Below are positions 1 to 8,678 of a DNA stretch of 18,970 bases, one piece after another. Every line of letters starts with the position of its first letter. Positions within the stretch are counted from its first letter, which is position 1. Under the pieces are notes generated by a model. The model did not search any database and was not told the DNA's origin. It saw only the letters and a program-made list of their open reading frames with translations. A program made the translations under genes and the position numbers. The stretch is taken from contig MSJI02000521.1 in assembly GCA_001931905.2 (NCBI GenBank), forward strand, positions 1 through 18,970, written 5' to 3'. The DNA comes from Cladosporium sp. IMV 00045 (taxonomy: Eukaryota > Ascomycota > Dothideomycetes > Cladosporiales > Cladosporiaceae).

Positions 1-2693
1 ACGCCACATCCTGCACCTGGTGTAGTTTCTGTACGGGGTGAATCCACCATGGCGATATGCCGCGAATGTCATAAACGAATGAGTGAGTCTGACGATACAT
101 CCTCAACGAATTAGCCCCAAGCAGTACTGACCAAGCTACAGCCTTCAAGATCCCCGAAGTGAAGTTTTTGCGAGTGAGCGCCGCCGCGAGTATGCCAGCC
201 CACCATCACACTATACACTTACGTATGTGAAGCTTACATGTACCCATTGCAGTTCGCGCAAGCAGAGCGCCAGGACGGAAAAAGGTACGTCTTACCCCAA
301 TTTGCGCCATCGTCCCAGATGCTCGGGCATTGTCTGGACCGCAGGATCATCAACACACGCACCATCTGATCGACCCTACATTCGCGACGCGCAGCTCCCA
401 CCACCATCATAATCAAACTGCGAATATATTGCTGACTGCATCCTCAACACAGCCCAGGGAGAACCTTGGAATTGTCGCCGGCACTGAGCTTCCCCGCCGT
501 GGTCGCTGCACACATTACGGGAAGTCATATCGCTGGTTCCGGTATGTCGCGATCAGCCGTCGTGCATATATTGCACGACAGGCCCCAACCCGGTCGCCGC
601 TCGATGGATGGTCAGATTTGCTGATGCCCTTTCTGCAGATTCTCTTGCTGTAGCAAGGTGTTCGCATGTGACAAGTAAGTTTCCCAGCTTGCTACATGTT
701 TATCCAGATGCAAATGCATGCATGCGCGGATTCCGAAAAATAGGTCATCTGTTTGTGCTGACACTTTAGCAGATGTCACGATGCTGAGGCCGATCATCCG
801 AACGAGCACGCTAATCGCATGATATGGTACGTACCCGAATTTCTCTGGTCTCACTTTGCAGAAGAAACCACCTTTCTCATGCTCTCCCTACCTTCTCTGA
901 AGCTGTGTAGGAGTACATGTGTACTTCTCCCATGCAACTCTCCACACCTTCTCAACAGCCTTAACGCGCTGTTCGCGACTGCATTATGCACCCCGTCACA
1001 AGCCACGCGGGATCGTGAGGCGCCTGCGGGCTTGATGCAGAGGAGTCGTGGCTGCAGCCGCCGCGGATGTTGTGTTACGACAGAATATACACTGACATAC
1101 CTCACAGCGGCTTCTGTATGCTTCAATTCCTCTACAAGCGAAAAATCTACCTAACAAGCGAGATTCCCATCTCGCAAAAGATCCCTACAATGCCCGTACA
1201 TGTCAGACTAAATCTTGATACTAACATCTTGTTTCCAACAGGCTCCCGCGAACAGAATTACCGACCGGAAGAATGTGGCGTTTGTCACGCCGGGCTCGTC
1301 GGCAAGAAGGGCCACGGTTTTTGGGAGGGCGGAAAGGGCACCAGAGACAGAACGCGCATGTCGAGGAAGGACCCGAGAAAGTTCAAGAGGCTACCCGGCG
1401 GAGCGGCGAGGAAGAAGACAACGGGTTAAAAGGGTGCCTAGGGAGGGTCGATTTCAGGTGGGATAGCGAGCCCATTGCATTCGATACATGTCGGTGGAGT
1501 GTCCGGTATGCAATTTCTGAAGACAATTTGCTTGTACTCACGCTCTCCCACGTATGACCATAGGCCAGCGAAGCCTGCCGATCATGTTAAAACTCTTCCA
1601 GATCTCACGAGTTCCCATGCTTTCATGCACTCAAGCTGGTTTCCATCGAATGGGCGCGGCATTTAGCCTGCCATTCCCTGAACTCTCGTTGCATGAGAAC
1701 TCAATACCGCATCAAGTATTCTCAATTCCTGGTAGATCTCGAGCATATACCAGTAGCCTGGGAAAACACTCCAGGGCATCAAGTTCGGCCCCAATCACAG
1801 AGTCACCGTATGGTGATCTGAGGACAAAATAAGCATCGCTCCCGTTTGTCAAGTCCCGATATTTGTAGCCGATATATTGTTGTTATGCTTACTCCCCAGA
1901 CTATTCGTCATGCCCAGGAACCAGGAGCCAGGATTTCAAGGCTACATGGAAGCAAAAATATCCTACCACAGCTGCCACGTGCCTGCTCTCACAGTCGCCC
2001 GAAGATCACTTCTCTAAGAGAGTGTTCAGGCCGCTCGACTTGACCCCTCCTCAGACAGTGTTGATCATTGGCAATAGTCCGGATATTGTTGGACTCGCGT
2101 CCCTGCGCAAGTGCTTTTATGCCCGTCTGGTGGCGTCTTAGGTCTGGAAAGGCCGGTCGCTGGCGAACGTTGTTGGAGGCGATGCTAGAACGAGGCGAGC
2201 TGCTAGCGGAAATGCTTCCTTGCTACGAAAGACAAACCTACAACCGCTAAAGAAAGGGCAACAGAACGGCGACAGAGCCATCTTGAACCAAGAAGAAGCC
2301 GAAGTTACTAGGACCAACATTTATGGACCGTCGTTACAGGAGGGCCCCACTGCGGCCCGAGTACCCCGATGTCAGCCGGCACTTTCCAAGGCATGCCTCC
2401 TCCAGACCCATATTTCAAGACGTCTTCTGTGAACATGTCCGCGACATGTGCTTCGTACTCCACGCTAAAGGTCTCTATCAGGCTCGAAGGATGTGGTCTA
2501 CAGAGATGGACTTTGTCGACAGCATTAGTACCGCGCTGATCGCGCTGAAGCCGTTGATTACAATCCACCCTATACCGCAGATTTGCCAGTAGCAAGAGGT
2601 CTTGACCATGGCAGGCCTACGCATAAGAAGCAAGACCGCTTGCTCCCTCCCGGCGGTCCTCAGTCCTTCGTGTGTCTCATCAAGCCCAAAATA
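1..2693. other. Gene-poor spacer upstream of the GMC oxidoreductase gene
   Basis: No intact gene can be supported here. Open frames are short (120 codons or fewer), mostly open on both strands, and none joins into a recognisable family. Items seen inside are a probable decayed 5S rRNA copy near 1550-1665, a short stretch resembling a damaged Zn(II)2Cys6 motif near 221-280 on the + strand, and protein-like stop-free stretches on + at 1869-2141, 2068-2250 and 2323-2592. These are in different frames and may be debris of one gene. The last 100 bases before 2694 are pyrimidine-rich, as is common just upstream of fungal start codons, and probably contain the promoter and 5' leader of the downstream gene. 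Confidence 0.5.
1550..1665 (+). pseudogene. Probable decayed 5S rRNA copy
   Basis: The first 20 bases, from 1550, match the first 20 bases of the intact 5S gene at 7881 in 16 places, and all four differences are transitions. The shared core is GACCATAGG. Further on, the similarity weakens but stays roughly collinear: about 36-62 bases in, a segment around CTCTTCC-AGAT resembles CTCTGCCATACAT of the intact gene with a small shift, and at 1634-1645 AGCTGGTTTCCATC resembles the AGTGGGTGACCATC control-region block at nearly the same offset. The 3' strand of helix I (GTTGTATGT in the intact gene) is not seen, and no T-run terminator follows, so this copy should not be functional. The 5' match is clear; the 3' limit is a guess. 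Confidence 0.5.
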
Positions 2694-4586
2694 ATGCACA
2701 ATTCGTTGACGCTTCTCGCCCTTGCGGCAGGGTCTGCCTTCGCCCAATCATTTACTACCGGTGATTCTTTTGGCATTCCCGGACAGAACGCATCTTACGA
2801 TTATGTTATCGTTGGTGGAGGCACCGGAGGCCTTACAATTGCCGCACGTCTGGCTGAAGAGGAAGGCGTGTCAGTCGCCGTGGTCGAAGCCGGCGGCTTC
2901 TACCAGATGGACAACGGCAATGGCAGGTGAGTGTCTTTCTTACAGAAGCATTTACTATCAATGTACTAATGATTTGATAGTACCATCCCCGGCCTCTGCG
3001 GTCAGCAAGGCGTTGGTGTCGACATCAACACTGCCTTGCCTTTGATCGACTGGGGCTTCGAGACAACACCACAGGCCGGCTTCGGAAACCGAAGCATTCA
3101 CTACGCTCGCGGCAAGACTTTGGGCGGTTCCAGTGCACTGAACTTCATGGTGTACCACAGAGGCACCAATGGCTCCTATGACAAGTGGGCGCAAGACGTT
3201 GGAGACGACAGCTATACTTTCGACCAATTGCTCCCTTACTTCCACCGCAGCACGAACATGACCCTCCCGAACAACGAGACGTTGCGCGAGAACGCCACCA
3301 TCTACAACGACCCTAGAGGGTTCGACGACAAGGCGTATCATACTCAACCGCTCCATGTCTCATGGCCAAGCTTTGTCAACCCATTCGCAACATGGGCAAT
3401 CAAAGCAATGGGTGCATTGGGCATGGGTTCATCCAATGGTTTCGATTTCGGTACCTTGGATGGAGCGGACTACACTCTGACTACCACAACTCCGGAAACT
3501 CAGCGCAGAGAATCATCGCAGACTAGTTTCCTTGACTATGCCTTGCGCGAGACCGATATCGTTGTCTACACGAACACAATGGCTCGCCAGATCATGTTCA
3601 ATGGCACCACTGCTAACGGTGTTGCTGTCACTACGGGAAACCGCAACTACACCATCTCGGCTAAGAAGGAAGTCATCCTGTCTGCTGGAACCTTCCAGTC
3701 TCCCCAGCTCCTCATGGTTTCTGGTGTTGGTCCCAAGGATACCCTGGACCAGTACAACATTCCGGTCGTCAAGGAGCTTCCTGGTGTCGGTCAGTCAATG
3801 ATGGACCACATCTACTTCACCGTCGCCCACCAGGTCGGTGTCACCACGGCATCAAGGCTGGGATACGACCCTGTCTATGCCGCCGCCGCCGTTGAGTCTT
3901 ACCGTGCAAACGGTACCGGCGCTCTCACCACGGCTGCCAACGCGATCGGATTCGAACGTCTTGTAGATCATGCACCCGAGCTTCTCAAGAATTCTACCAT
4001 CAAGGCCTTGAAGGAAGAATTCCCATCAGACTGGCCTGACGCTGAGTTCATTGCTCAAGACGTGTGGACTAGCTTCAGTAACGTCGACTTCCCGCTCGTC
4101 CAGAACGAGAACGACTACGCCAGCCTGATCGTTGCTTTGGTCGCACCTTTCTCTCGCGGCAACCTGACAATCAAATCCGCCGATGCCACCGTCGCGCCTG
4201 TCATCAACCCCAACTGGCTCACTGACGCAAGAGACAAGGACCAGGCCATCGCACTCTTCAAGCGTGCTCGTCAAATCTGGTCGCAGATGGACGAGATCGT
4301 TATTGGCGACGAATTCAGACCTGGTCCGGAGGCTCATACCGACGAGGAGATCTGGAAGTGGATTCAAGACGATGCCATCACCGTCTGGCACGCTTCTTCC
4401 ACCTGCAAGATGGGCAACAGCAATGACACTATGGCCGTGGTCGACTCGAAGGCCAGAGTGTATGGCACCAAGGGCCTGCGAGTCGTGGATGCTAGCGCTT
4501 TCCCGTTCTTGACGCCTGGTCACCCGCAGAGTGGAATTTACATGCTGGCGGAGAAGATCGCTGATGCTATCAAGTCTGAGATGTGA
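2694..4586 (+). CDS. Secreted GMC-family FAD oxidoreductase
   Basis: Exons 2694-2926 and 2981-4586; the intron 2927-2980 (GTGAGT...GATAG) interrupts a Ser codon and restores the reading NGNG-S-TIPG. The product is 612 residues, normal for GMC enzymes. Residues 1-17 form a signal peptide ([17 protein letters not shown]). The FAD-binding motif GGGTGG is at 41-46 with Glu at 65 (VVEAG). GMC signature 1 is at about 119-139 ([12 protein letters not shown] core), signature 2 at 314-328 ([11 protein letters not shown]), and the catalytic region has His548 ([10 protein letters not shown]) and His592 (TPGHPQSG). Many N-x-S/T sites fit passage through the secretory pathway. The overall pattern resembles fungal GMC enzymes of the patulin synthase/versicolorin B synthase/aryl-alcohol oxidase type, which oxidise alcohols or rearrange secondary-metabolite intermediates. 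The substrate cannot be read from the sequence, and no biosynthetic core gene lies nearby. The ATG in AAAATAATG is the first that yields the signal peptide. Confidence 0.93.
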
Positions 4587-4636
4587 GGGGTATTGATTAC
4601 CATAATAATTGAAGAATCTAAAAATGAAAACATGGT

Positions 4637-4642
4637 AATAAA
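4637..4642 (+). terminator. Candidate poly(A) signal of the GMC gene
   Basis: A canonical AATAAA hexamer lies about 50 bases after the stop codon, within an A/T-rich stretch (4595-4650). The position fits a 3' end signal. Fungal poly(A) signals are often degenerate, so this is a candidate only. Confidence 0.4.
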
Positions 4643-5401
4643 CAAAGTGTTTCCAAGAGGGCAGTCTGCAACGCCAATTGAGATTCGGAAAGCGGAGATC
4701 TATCGCTCTGCTCTCATGCATTGAAAGACGTTCGTGGGATTGGAATAATTGATCATTATGGAAGCCTTCAAGGCTATCCTCAATGTTGCACCATGCGGGC
4801 AAATGGGTGGCATTGTATTAAAAGAACCTGTGCAGTACGTGACAGCGGTAATAATGACGATGCTTCAAACGATTAGGTGGGCAGCCTGGCCGCTGGTCGT
4901 CGGGCATGGTACCGCCTCGTGGCTGTACCGTGTTTGCGAGATTGGTTGGAGGACACAAGGGAAGCGAGGCGAGGCTGGGTGCTTGCAGCGAATCGTCACC
5001 CGCTGACCTCCCACCTTCGCCAGCATTCGCAGCTGAAGCTCAAAGACGATATCATCAACACATGCTCCCGGACGTAGAGCGTTCAACGGTCTGGACTCCT
5101 CTTAGCCAGTCTCTTGACATTGTGGCAGTGTAACATACTTCTCGGTATCGGCTTGAGAAAATAAGTATACCTCCTGATGTAGTCTTGCGTCAGGCGACAA
5201 TCTGTCAGCCACAATGCTAATTCACCTTCGATGTGCTACTCGCCAAGGTATGCAGCCTTGCAAGACTCTCATAGCTGAATTTAGCAACTGAAGCAGCCCA
5301 GCCGCGATCAATAAGGCTGTCACGAAGCTGCGAGTGCTATATCTGGCATTGGACCCGTCGTGCCCGGTCCTCATCTTTTCGATCGCCCGACACTCGCTCC
5401 T
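4643..5401. other. Spacer between the GMC and DUF6536 genes
   Basis: No gene is recognised. The small frames here (85 codons or fewer) overlap one another on both strands and show no family features. The first part is 3' flank of the GMC gene; the last part should hold the promoter of the downstream membrane-protein gene. An in-frame ATG at 5360 lies upstream of the start chosen for that gene. Confidence 0.4.
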
Positions 5402-7823
5402 ATGGTTTCGCCGGCGGTTGACTACAGCGCGCTCGATGCGTTCGAGCGAATCGAACTTTTACAGTTACCGGAGACACACAGGTTAGTCGATCTGTCCCGT
5501 ACATTGTGCTCGTATCGCATACTTACCGTATCTGACCTGATTGCAAAGGTATCGGTCACGCCAACCAAGCGTTGAATTGGATAGAGACGACCATCTCTTA
5601 CTGAGGAGCACGCCGATGATTCAACCTGAAATTGCGACACTGGAAGCTGGCAAAGGTTTTGTCAAGGCACTCAGTAACACACGGCAACCTCTACGAGGGT
5701 GGCGTTTTGGCGTACTGCTCTGCAGCGCAATGGCTAGCTTTGCATTGGTGACAAATTGCATTGCCGCCATCGTCATCCACTCCAAGTACGGCACACAGAA
5801 AGGTGTGAGTACAGCATTCGAAGGAGACTGCCATTTCGTAAATCAGTTGTCGCTTGGCCTCCACGTTTTGATCAACGTACTGAGCTCGTTGCTCCTCAGC
5901 GCTTCGAATTATACGATGCAGGTACTCAATGCTCCCACACGCTCAGAGTGCGACAAGGCGCATGCTCGAGGCGACTGGCTGGATATCGGAATTACTAGCT
6001 TGCAAAACATCTCCAAGATTAGCTGGCAACGCCGACTGCTCTGGTTGCTCTTGGGACTGAGCAGCGTCCCTATTCATCTCTTTTACAACTCCGCCGTGTT
6101 CAAGACCATTGATACCAACCATTACGCCGTCGCGGTTGCGACGCCGCTTTTTCTGCAAAACGACGCTTTACCACCATCGCATATCAACGAAAGCACAGGA
6201 CCATCTGACATAGATCGACAGGCGCATGTCTTAGGCAAGCTGGATCATGCAAACTTGACGAGCGCAGAATGCATTGATGCTTACGGTGCCTACTTCGTGA
6301 CCGGCTATAGCGACGTTATCGCGGTGATCTCTGGACCATACCCAGCCAACGAATCATATATTACAGGAATGCATGTAACGCCAGAAATCGAGACTTACGG
6401 CAGTGCACCTTACAATTGGTATGCTTCCCCAATCCGGATGACGCTGCTTAGCTCACACATGCGTGACGGCGGAGGCACCATTCTCTTTCCCTAGCCTCTG
6501 GGGACACCCACAGTACAATGCTGATGACTTGATAGGATATGTAGCAAAAAGCGGATTTTTGAGAGTGCTGCATGTGACGTGGCCAAATTGAAGGTAGATG
6601 CAAGCCAGTGGGAGATCCTAGGGTACCCAATTGGCTACTGCCTTGCTCGGAAAGCTGAGCCACACTGCAAGCTGCAGTTCTCAAGAGATATACTGGTCAC
6701 AGTGATCATATGCAACCTGTGTAAAATCGCAGCTATGATGGCGACCCTATTACTCCAACATGAGCCCACCTTAGTCACTACCGGCGACGCCATCTCAAGC
6801 TGGCTACGGTATCCAGACCAGGCCACAGCCAGCCGATGCCTGCAAAGCGCCAAAACAATGCCTTACAAAGCACCTCCCGGACGGCGGCTGATTCGCAAAT
6901 CGCCTGCCGTATCGCGACTGATTCGCAACGTGGCTCACATCGACGGCTTGCCACTGGCGGCTTGCCACAAATACAGGGCCATCCGCTGGCATCAAGCCGT
7001 TAATCGCAGGCGCTGGGCCACTTGCCTTACTCTGTGCATCATACCGCTTGTAGTCGCAGGAATTCTGCTCGGAGTCGCTATGTACGGCATTCGTGGAGAC
7101 GAGCCTGTCCTGGCCCTTGGATTCGGCGCAATAACGTCTAGGACCATTATCGCAACCAGACCACCCACCACCGACACTTCCGGTCTGATTCTGAACGTCT
7201 TGGTCGCGAATCTGCCCCAACTGATCTTTTCATGTCTCTATTTGCTCTATAACGGAATCTTGACCAGCATGTGTTTGGCACATGAATACAGTAACTACTC
7301 AATCCGTCGCAAGAGCTTGCGCGTAACATCACCGCACGGCGATCAGCGAAGCACCTACTGGTTAAATCTGCCATACATCTACAGCATACCACTTCTGGCC
7401 ATTTCTGCATTACTTCACTAGACCATTTCGCAGTCAATCTTTTTCGTGGGAATAGACGTCTACAGAGACTCCGAGTTCGAACAAGCCCAGGTCGGTCTTG
7501 GATTTAGCGTTCCGCCCATTATGCTCGACATCGTGCTCGGAAGCTGCATGTTAATCGTACTTGTAGGTCTGGGATTCCGCAAGCTTCATGGCAAGATTCC
7601 ACTCGCAAGCAGCAACTCTTTCGCAATCTCATCGGCTTGTCATCGACCTAAGGAAGACAAAGACGCGGCGATCAAACCGGTGATGTGGGGAGCGGTTCAG
7701 ACGGGGTCGGACAGTGACGTTGGACATTGCTCTTTTACTAGTTTGGAGGTCACTGCTCCTGTGGAAGGGAGATTGTATGCTGGCTTTCGGAGACGGAGGG
7801 GAGTCACTGCAAGCGAGGAATAG
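5402..7823 (+). pseudogene. DUF6536-family multi-pass membrane protein, interrupted by one TAG
   Basis: Exons 5402-5481, 5549-6418 and 6536-7823; introns 5482-5548 (GTTAGT...AAAG) and 6419-6535 (GTATGC...GATAG) join in phase and rebuild family-like text (ETH-R-YRSR, and PYN-W-ICS). Joined, the frame has 745 sense or stop codons plus the final TAG. The DUF6536 domain starts near residue 75 (PLRGWRFGVLL), with ASNYTMQ, APTRSE, KAHARGDWLDIG and HLFYNSAVF. About eight hydrophobic segments follow, with the late family blocks GDAI, LRVTSP, QRSTYWL and, near the end, HCSFTSLEV and EGRLYAG. Codon 612 (7419-7421) is TAG between SALLH and TISQSIF, where relatives read LLHW; downstream sequence stays in the same frame and conserved to the natural end. 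As written, the protein stops at 611 residues and loses the last membrane segments. The family's function is unknown. The break may be a true mutation, an allele, readthrough or a base error. An in-frame ATG at 5360 would add 14 residues. Confidence 0.85.
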
Positions 7824-7880
7824 CGCCAAATCTTTTTGCAAAAAACATCGTATGTCTTGTGTAAGTTGGCACGAAAATTC

Positions 7881-7999
7881 ACATACGACCATAGGTCAGT
7901 GAAAACTGGGCATCCCGTCCGCTCTGCCATACATAAGCACTGAACCGGGCGACTAGTACTAGAGTGGGTGACCATCTGGGAATCCCGCCTGTTGTATGT
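7881..7999 (+). rRNA. 5S ribosomal RNA gene
   Basis: The 119-base segment begins ACATACGACCATAGG and ends GTTGTATGT, as in fungal 5S rRNA. The ends pair over nine bases (helix I, with one G-U). GGTCAGTG near the start pairs with CACTGAACC further on with one bulged A (helix II). The CATCCCGTCCGCTC loop and the internal promoter blocks (around AAGCACTGAACCGGGC and GAGTGGGTGACCATC) are recognisable. A run of five T starts at the 3' end (7999-8003) and a second run of six lies at 8011-8016, suitable for RNA polymerase III termination. It stands alone, which is usual in filamentous ascomycetes, where 5S genes are scattered rather than kept in the rDNA repeat. Nothing visible marks it as a pseudogene. 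Confidence 0.93.
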
Positions 8000-8016
8000 T
8001 TTTGTCATTATTTTTT
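7999..8016 (+). terminator. RNA polymerase III T-run terminators of the 5S gene
   Basis: Five T bases start at the end of the 5S sequence (7999-8003), and a backup run of six T follows at 8011-8016. Such runs on the coding strand are the standard polymerase III stop signal. Confidence 0.75.
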
Positions 8017-8249
8017 ATCTCGAGTCGTCAACGCAAGAAGAGAATGATGAGAGCGTTGCGCTCAATGGTATAGCATTGTGAGTATGCGGCAAAGCCGCAC
8101 TCAAACAGACAGCACCAGATTTTCAACTTTTTGCTTCCTGGTTCCTCGAATCGGTGAATGCTTAAAAGAAGATGTTCACCTTTGATCAGACATCTCATGA
8201 AGTTGCCTGAGCGTGTGCACTACTCTTGAGCTTTGCACTGGATGCAACT

Positions 8250-8292
8250 TTTCGGCACTGGTGGTGTGCAAAAGTTTCGGCGCTGGTGGTGT
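8250..8292 (+). repeat. Two-copy direct repeat, 18 bp, 25-bp period
   Basis: TTTCGGCACTGGTGGTGT at 8250-8267 recurs as TTTCGGCGCTGGTGGTGT at 8275-8292, differing at one base, with a 7-base spacer. Its role is unknown; it could be a local slippage duplication. Confidence 0.8.
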
Positions 8293-8336
8293 ATACGACT
8301 GCAAGGTCTGATAATGTGAGCTAGAAGTCTTTTACA

Positions 8337-8492
8337 ATGCAGAAGCTACCTGAGGCACCTTTTCTGCCCCGACGATGTATCATCACTCGCATCAAAGATG
8401 CAAATGGCAAGCGATCTGAAGCCACTGAGTCCGCCAGAGAATGGTTGAACACGCAGCTAGGAATCTTTCATGCAATGGACGAACTTCATTGA
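8337..8492 (+). CDS. Possible small open reading frame, 51 residues
   Basis: An ATG-to-TGA frame begins MQKLPEAPFLPRRC and ends FHAMDELH. It has a mixed, soluble, protein-like composition with no signal peptide, membrane segment or recognised motif. It may be a fragment of a decayed gene or chance; no flanking frame extends it. Support is weak and rests only on composition. Confidence 0.15.
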   Translation: MQKLPEAPFLPRRCIITRIKDANGKRSEATESAREWLNTQLGIFHAMDELH

Positions 8493-8678
8493 GCGATGTA
8501 TCCGCGTCGAAGGGAACAAAACGTGCCTATTATTTCAAGAGTGAGAGGTTTCCCCACGAAGTGCCATACTGTCCTTGGTGATGCAATGATATATTGTAAC
8601 AAACAAAAACACTTCGAGCACCCTTTTCGAGCTACTACGCAGCAACGAACCACATCCTATGGAGCGCTTCATCCCCGC

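Larger units (their letters stand above)
8017..8678. other. Spacer between the 5S gene and the 3' end of the DUF2786 gene
   Basis: No recognised gene. It contains two small hairpins (8051-8063, GAGCG-TTG-CGCTC; and 8080-8102, with GCGGC-AAA-GCCGC flanked by GAGT/ACTC), a two-copy 18-bp direct repeat (8250-8292) and a 51-codon open frame on + (8337-8492). The right-hand part is expected to include the 3' untranslated region of the minus-strand DUF2786 gene. Confidence 0.4.

Noticed and set aside
4026..4802. 258-codon open frame on the minus strand
   Set aside because: It lies mostly opposite the well-supported GMC gene and shows no family features; it is the antisense shadow of a codon-biased gene.
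7330..7434. An intron that would remove the TAG at 7419 (donor GTTAAA near 7361, acceptor CAG at 7434)
   Set aside because: It would delete conserved family residues (LPYIYSIPLLAISALLH), and the donor is poor.
7446..7823. A separate 125-residue gene behind the DUF6536 stop
   Set aside because: It is in the same frame as the upstream exon, begins without an ATG and carries the normal C-terminal part of the same family.
2694..8000. A secondary-metabolite cluster around the GMC oxidoreductase
   Set aside because: No synthase, transporter, P450 or intact regulator is present within the window; the neighbours are unrelated families.
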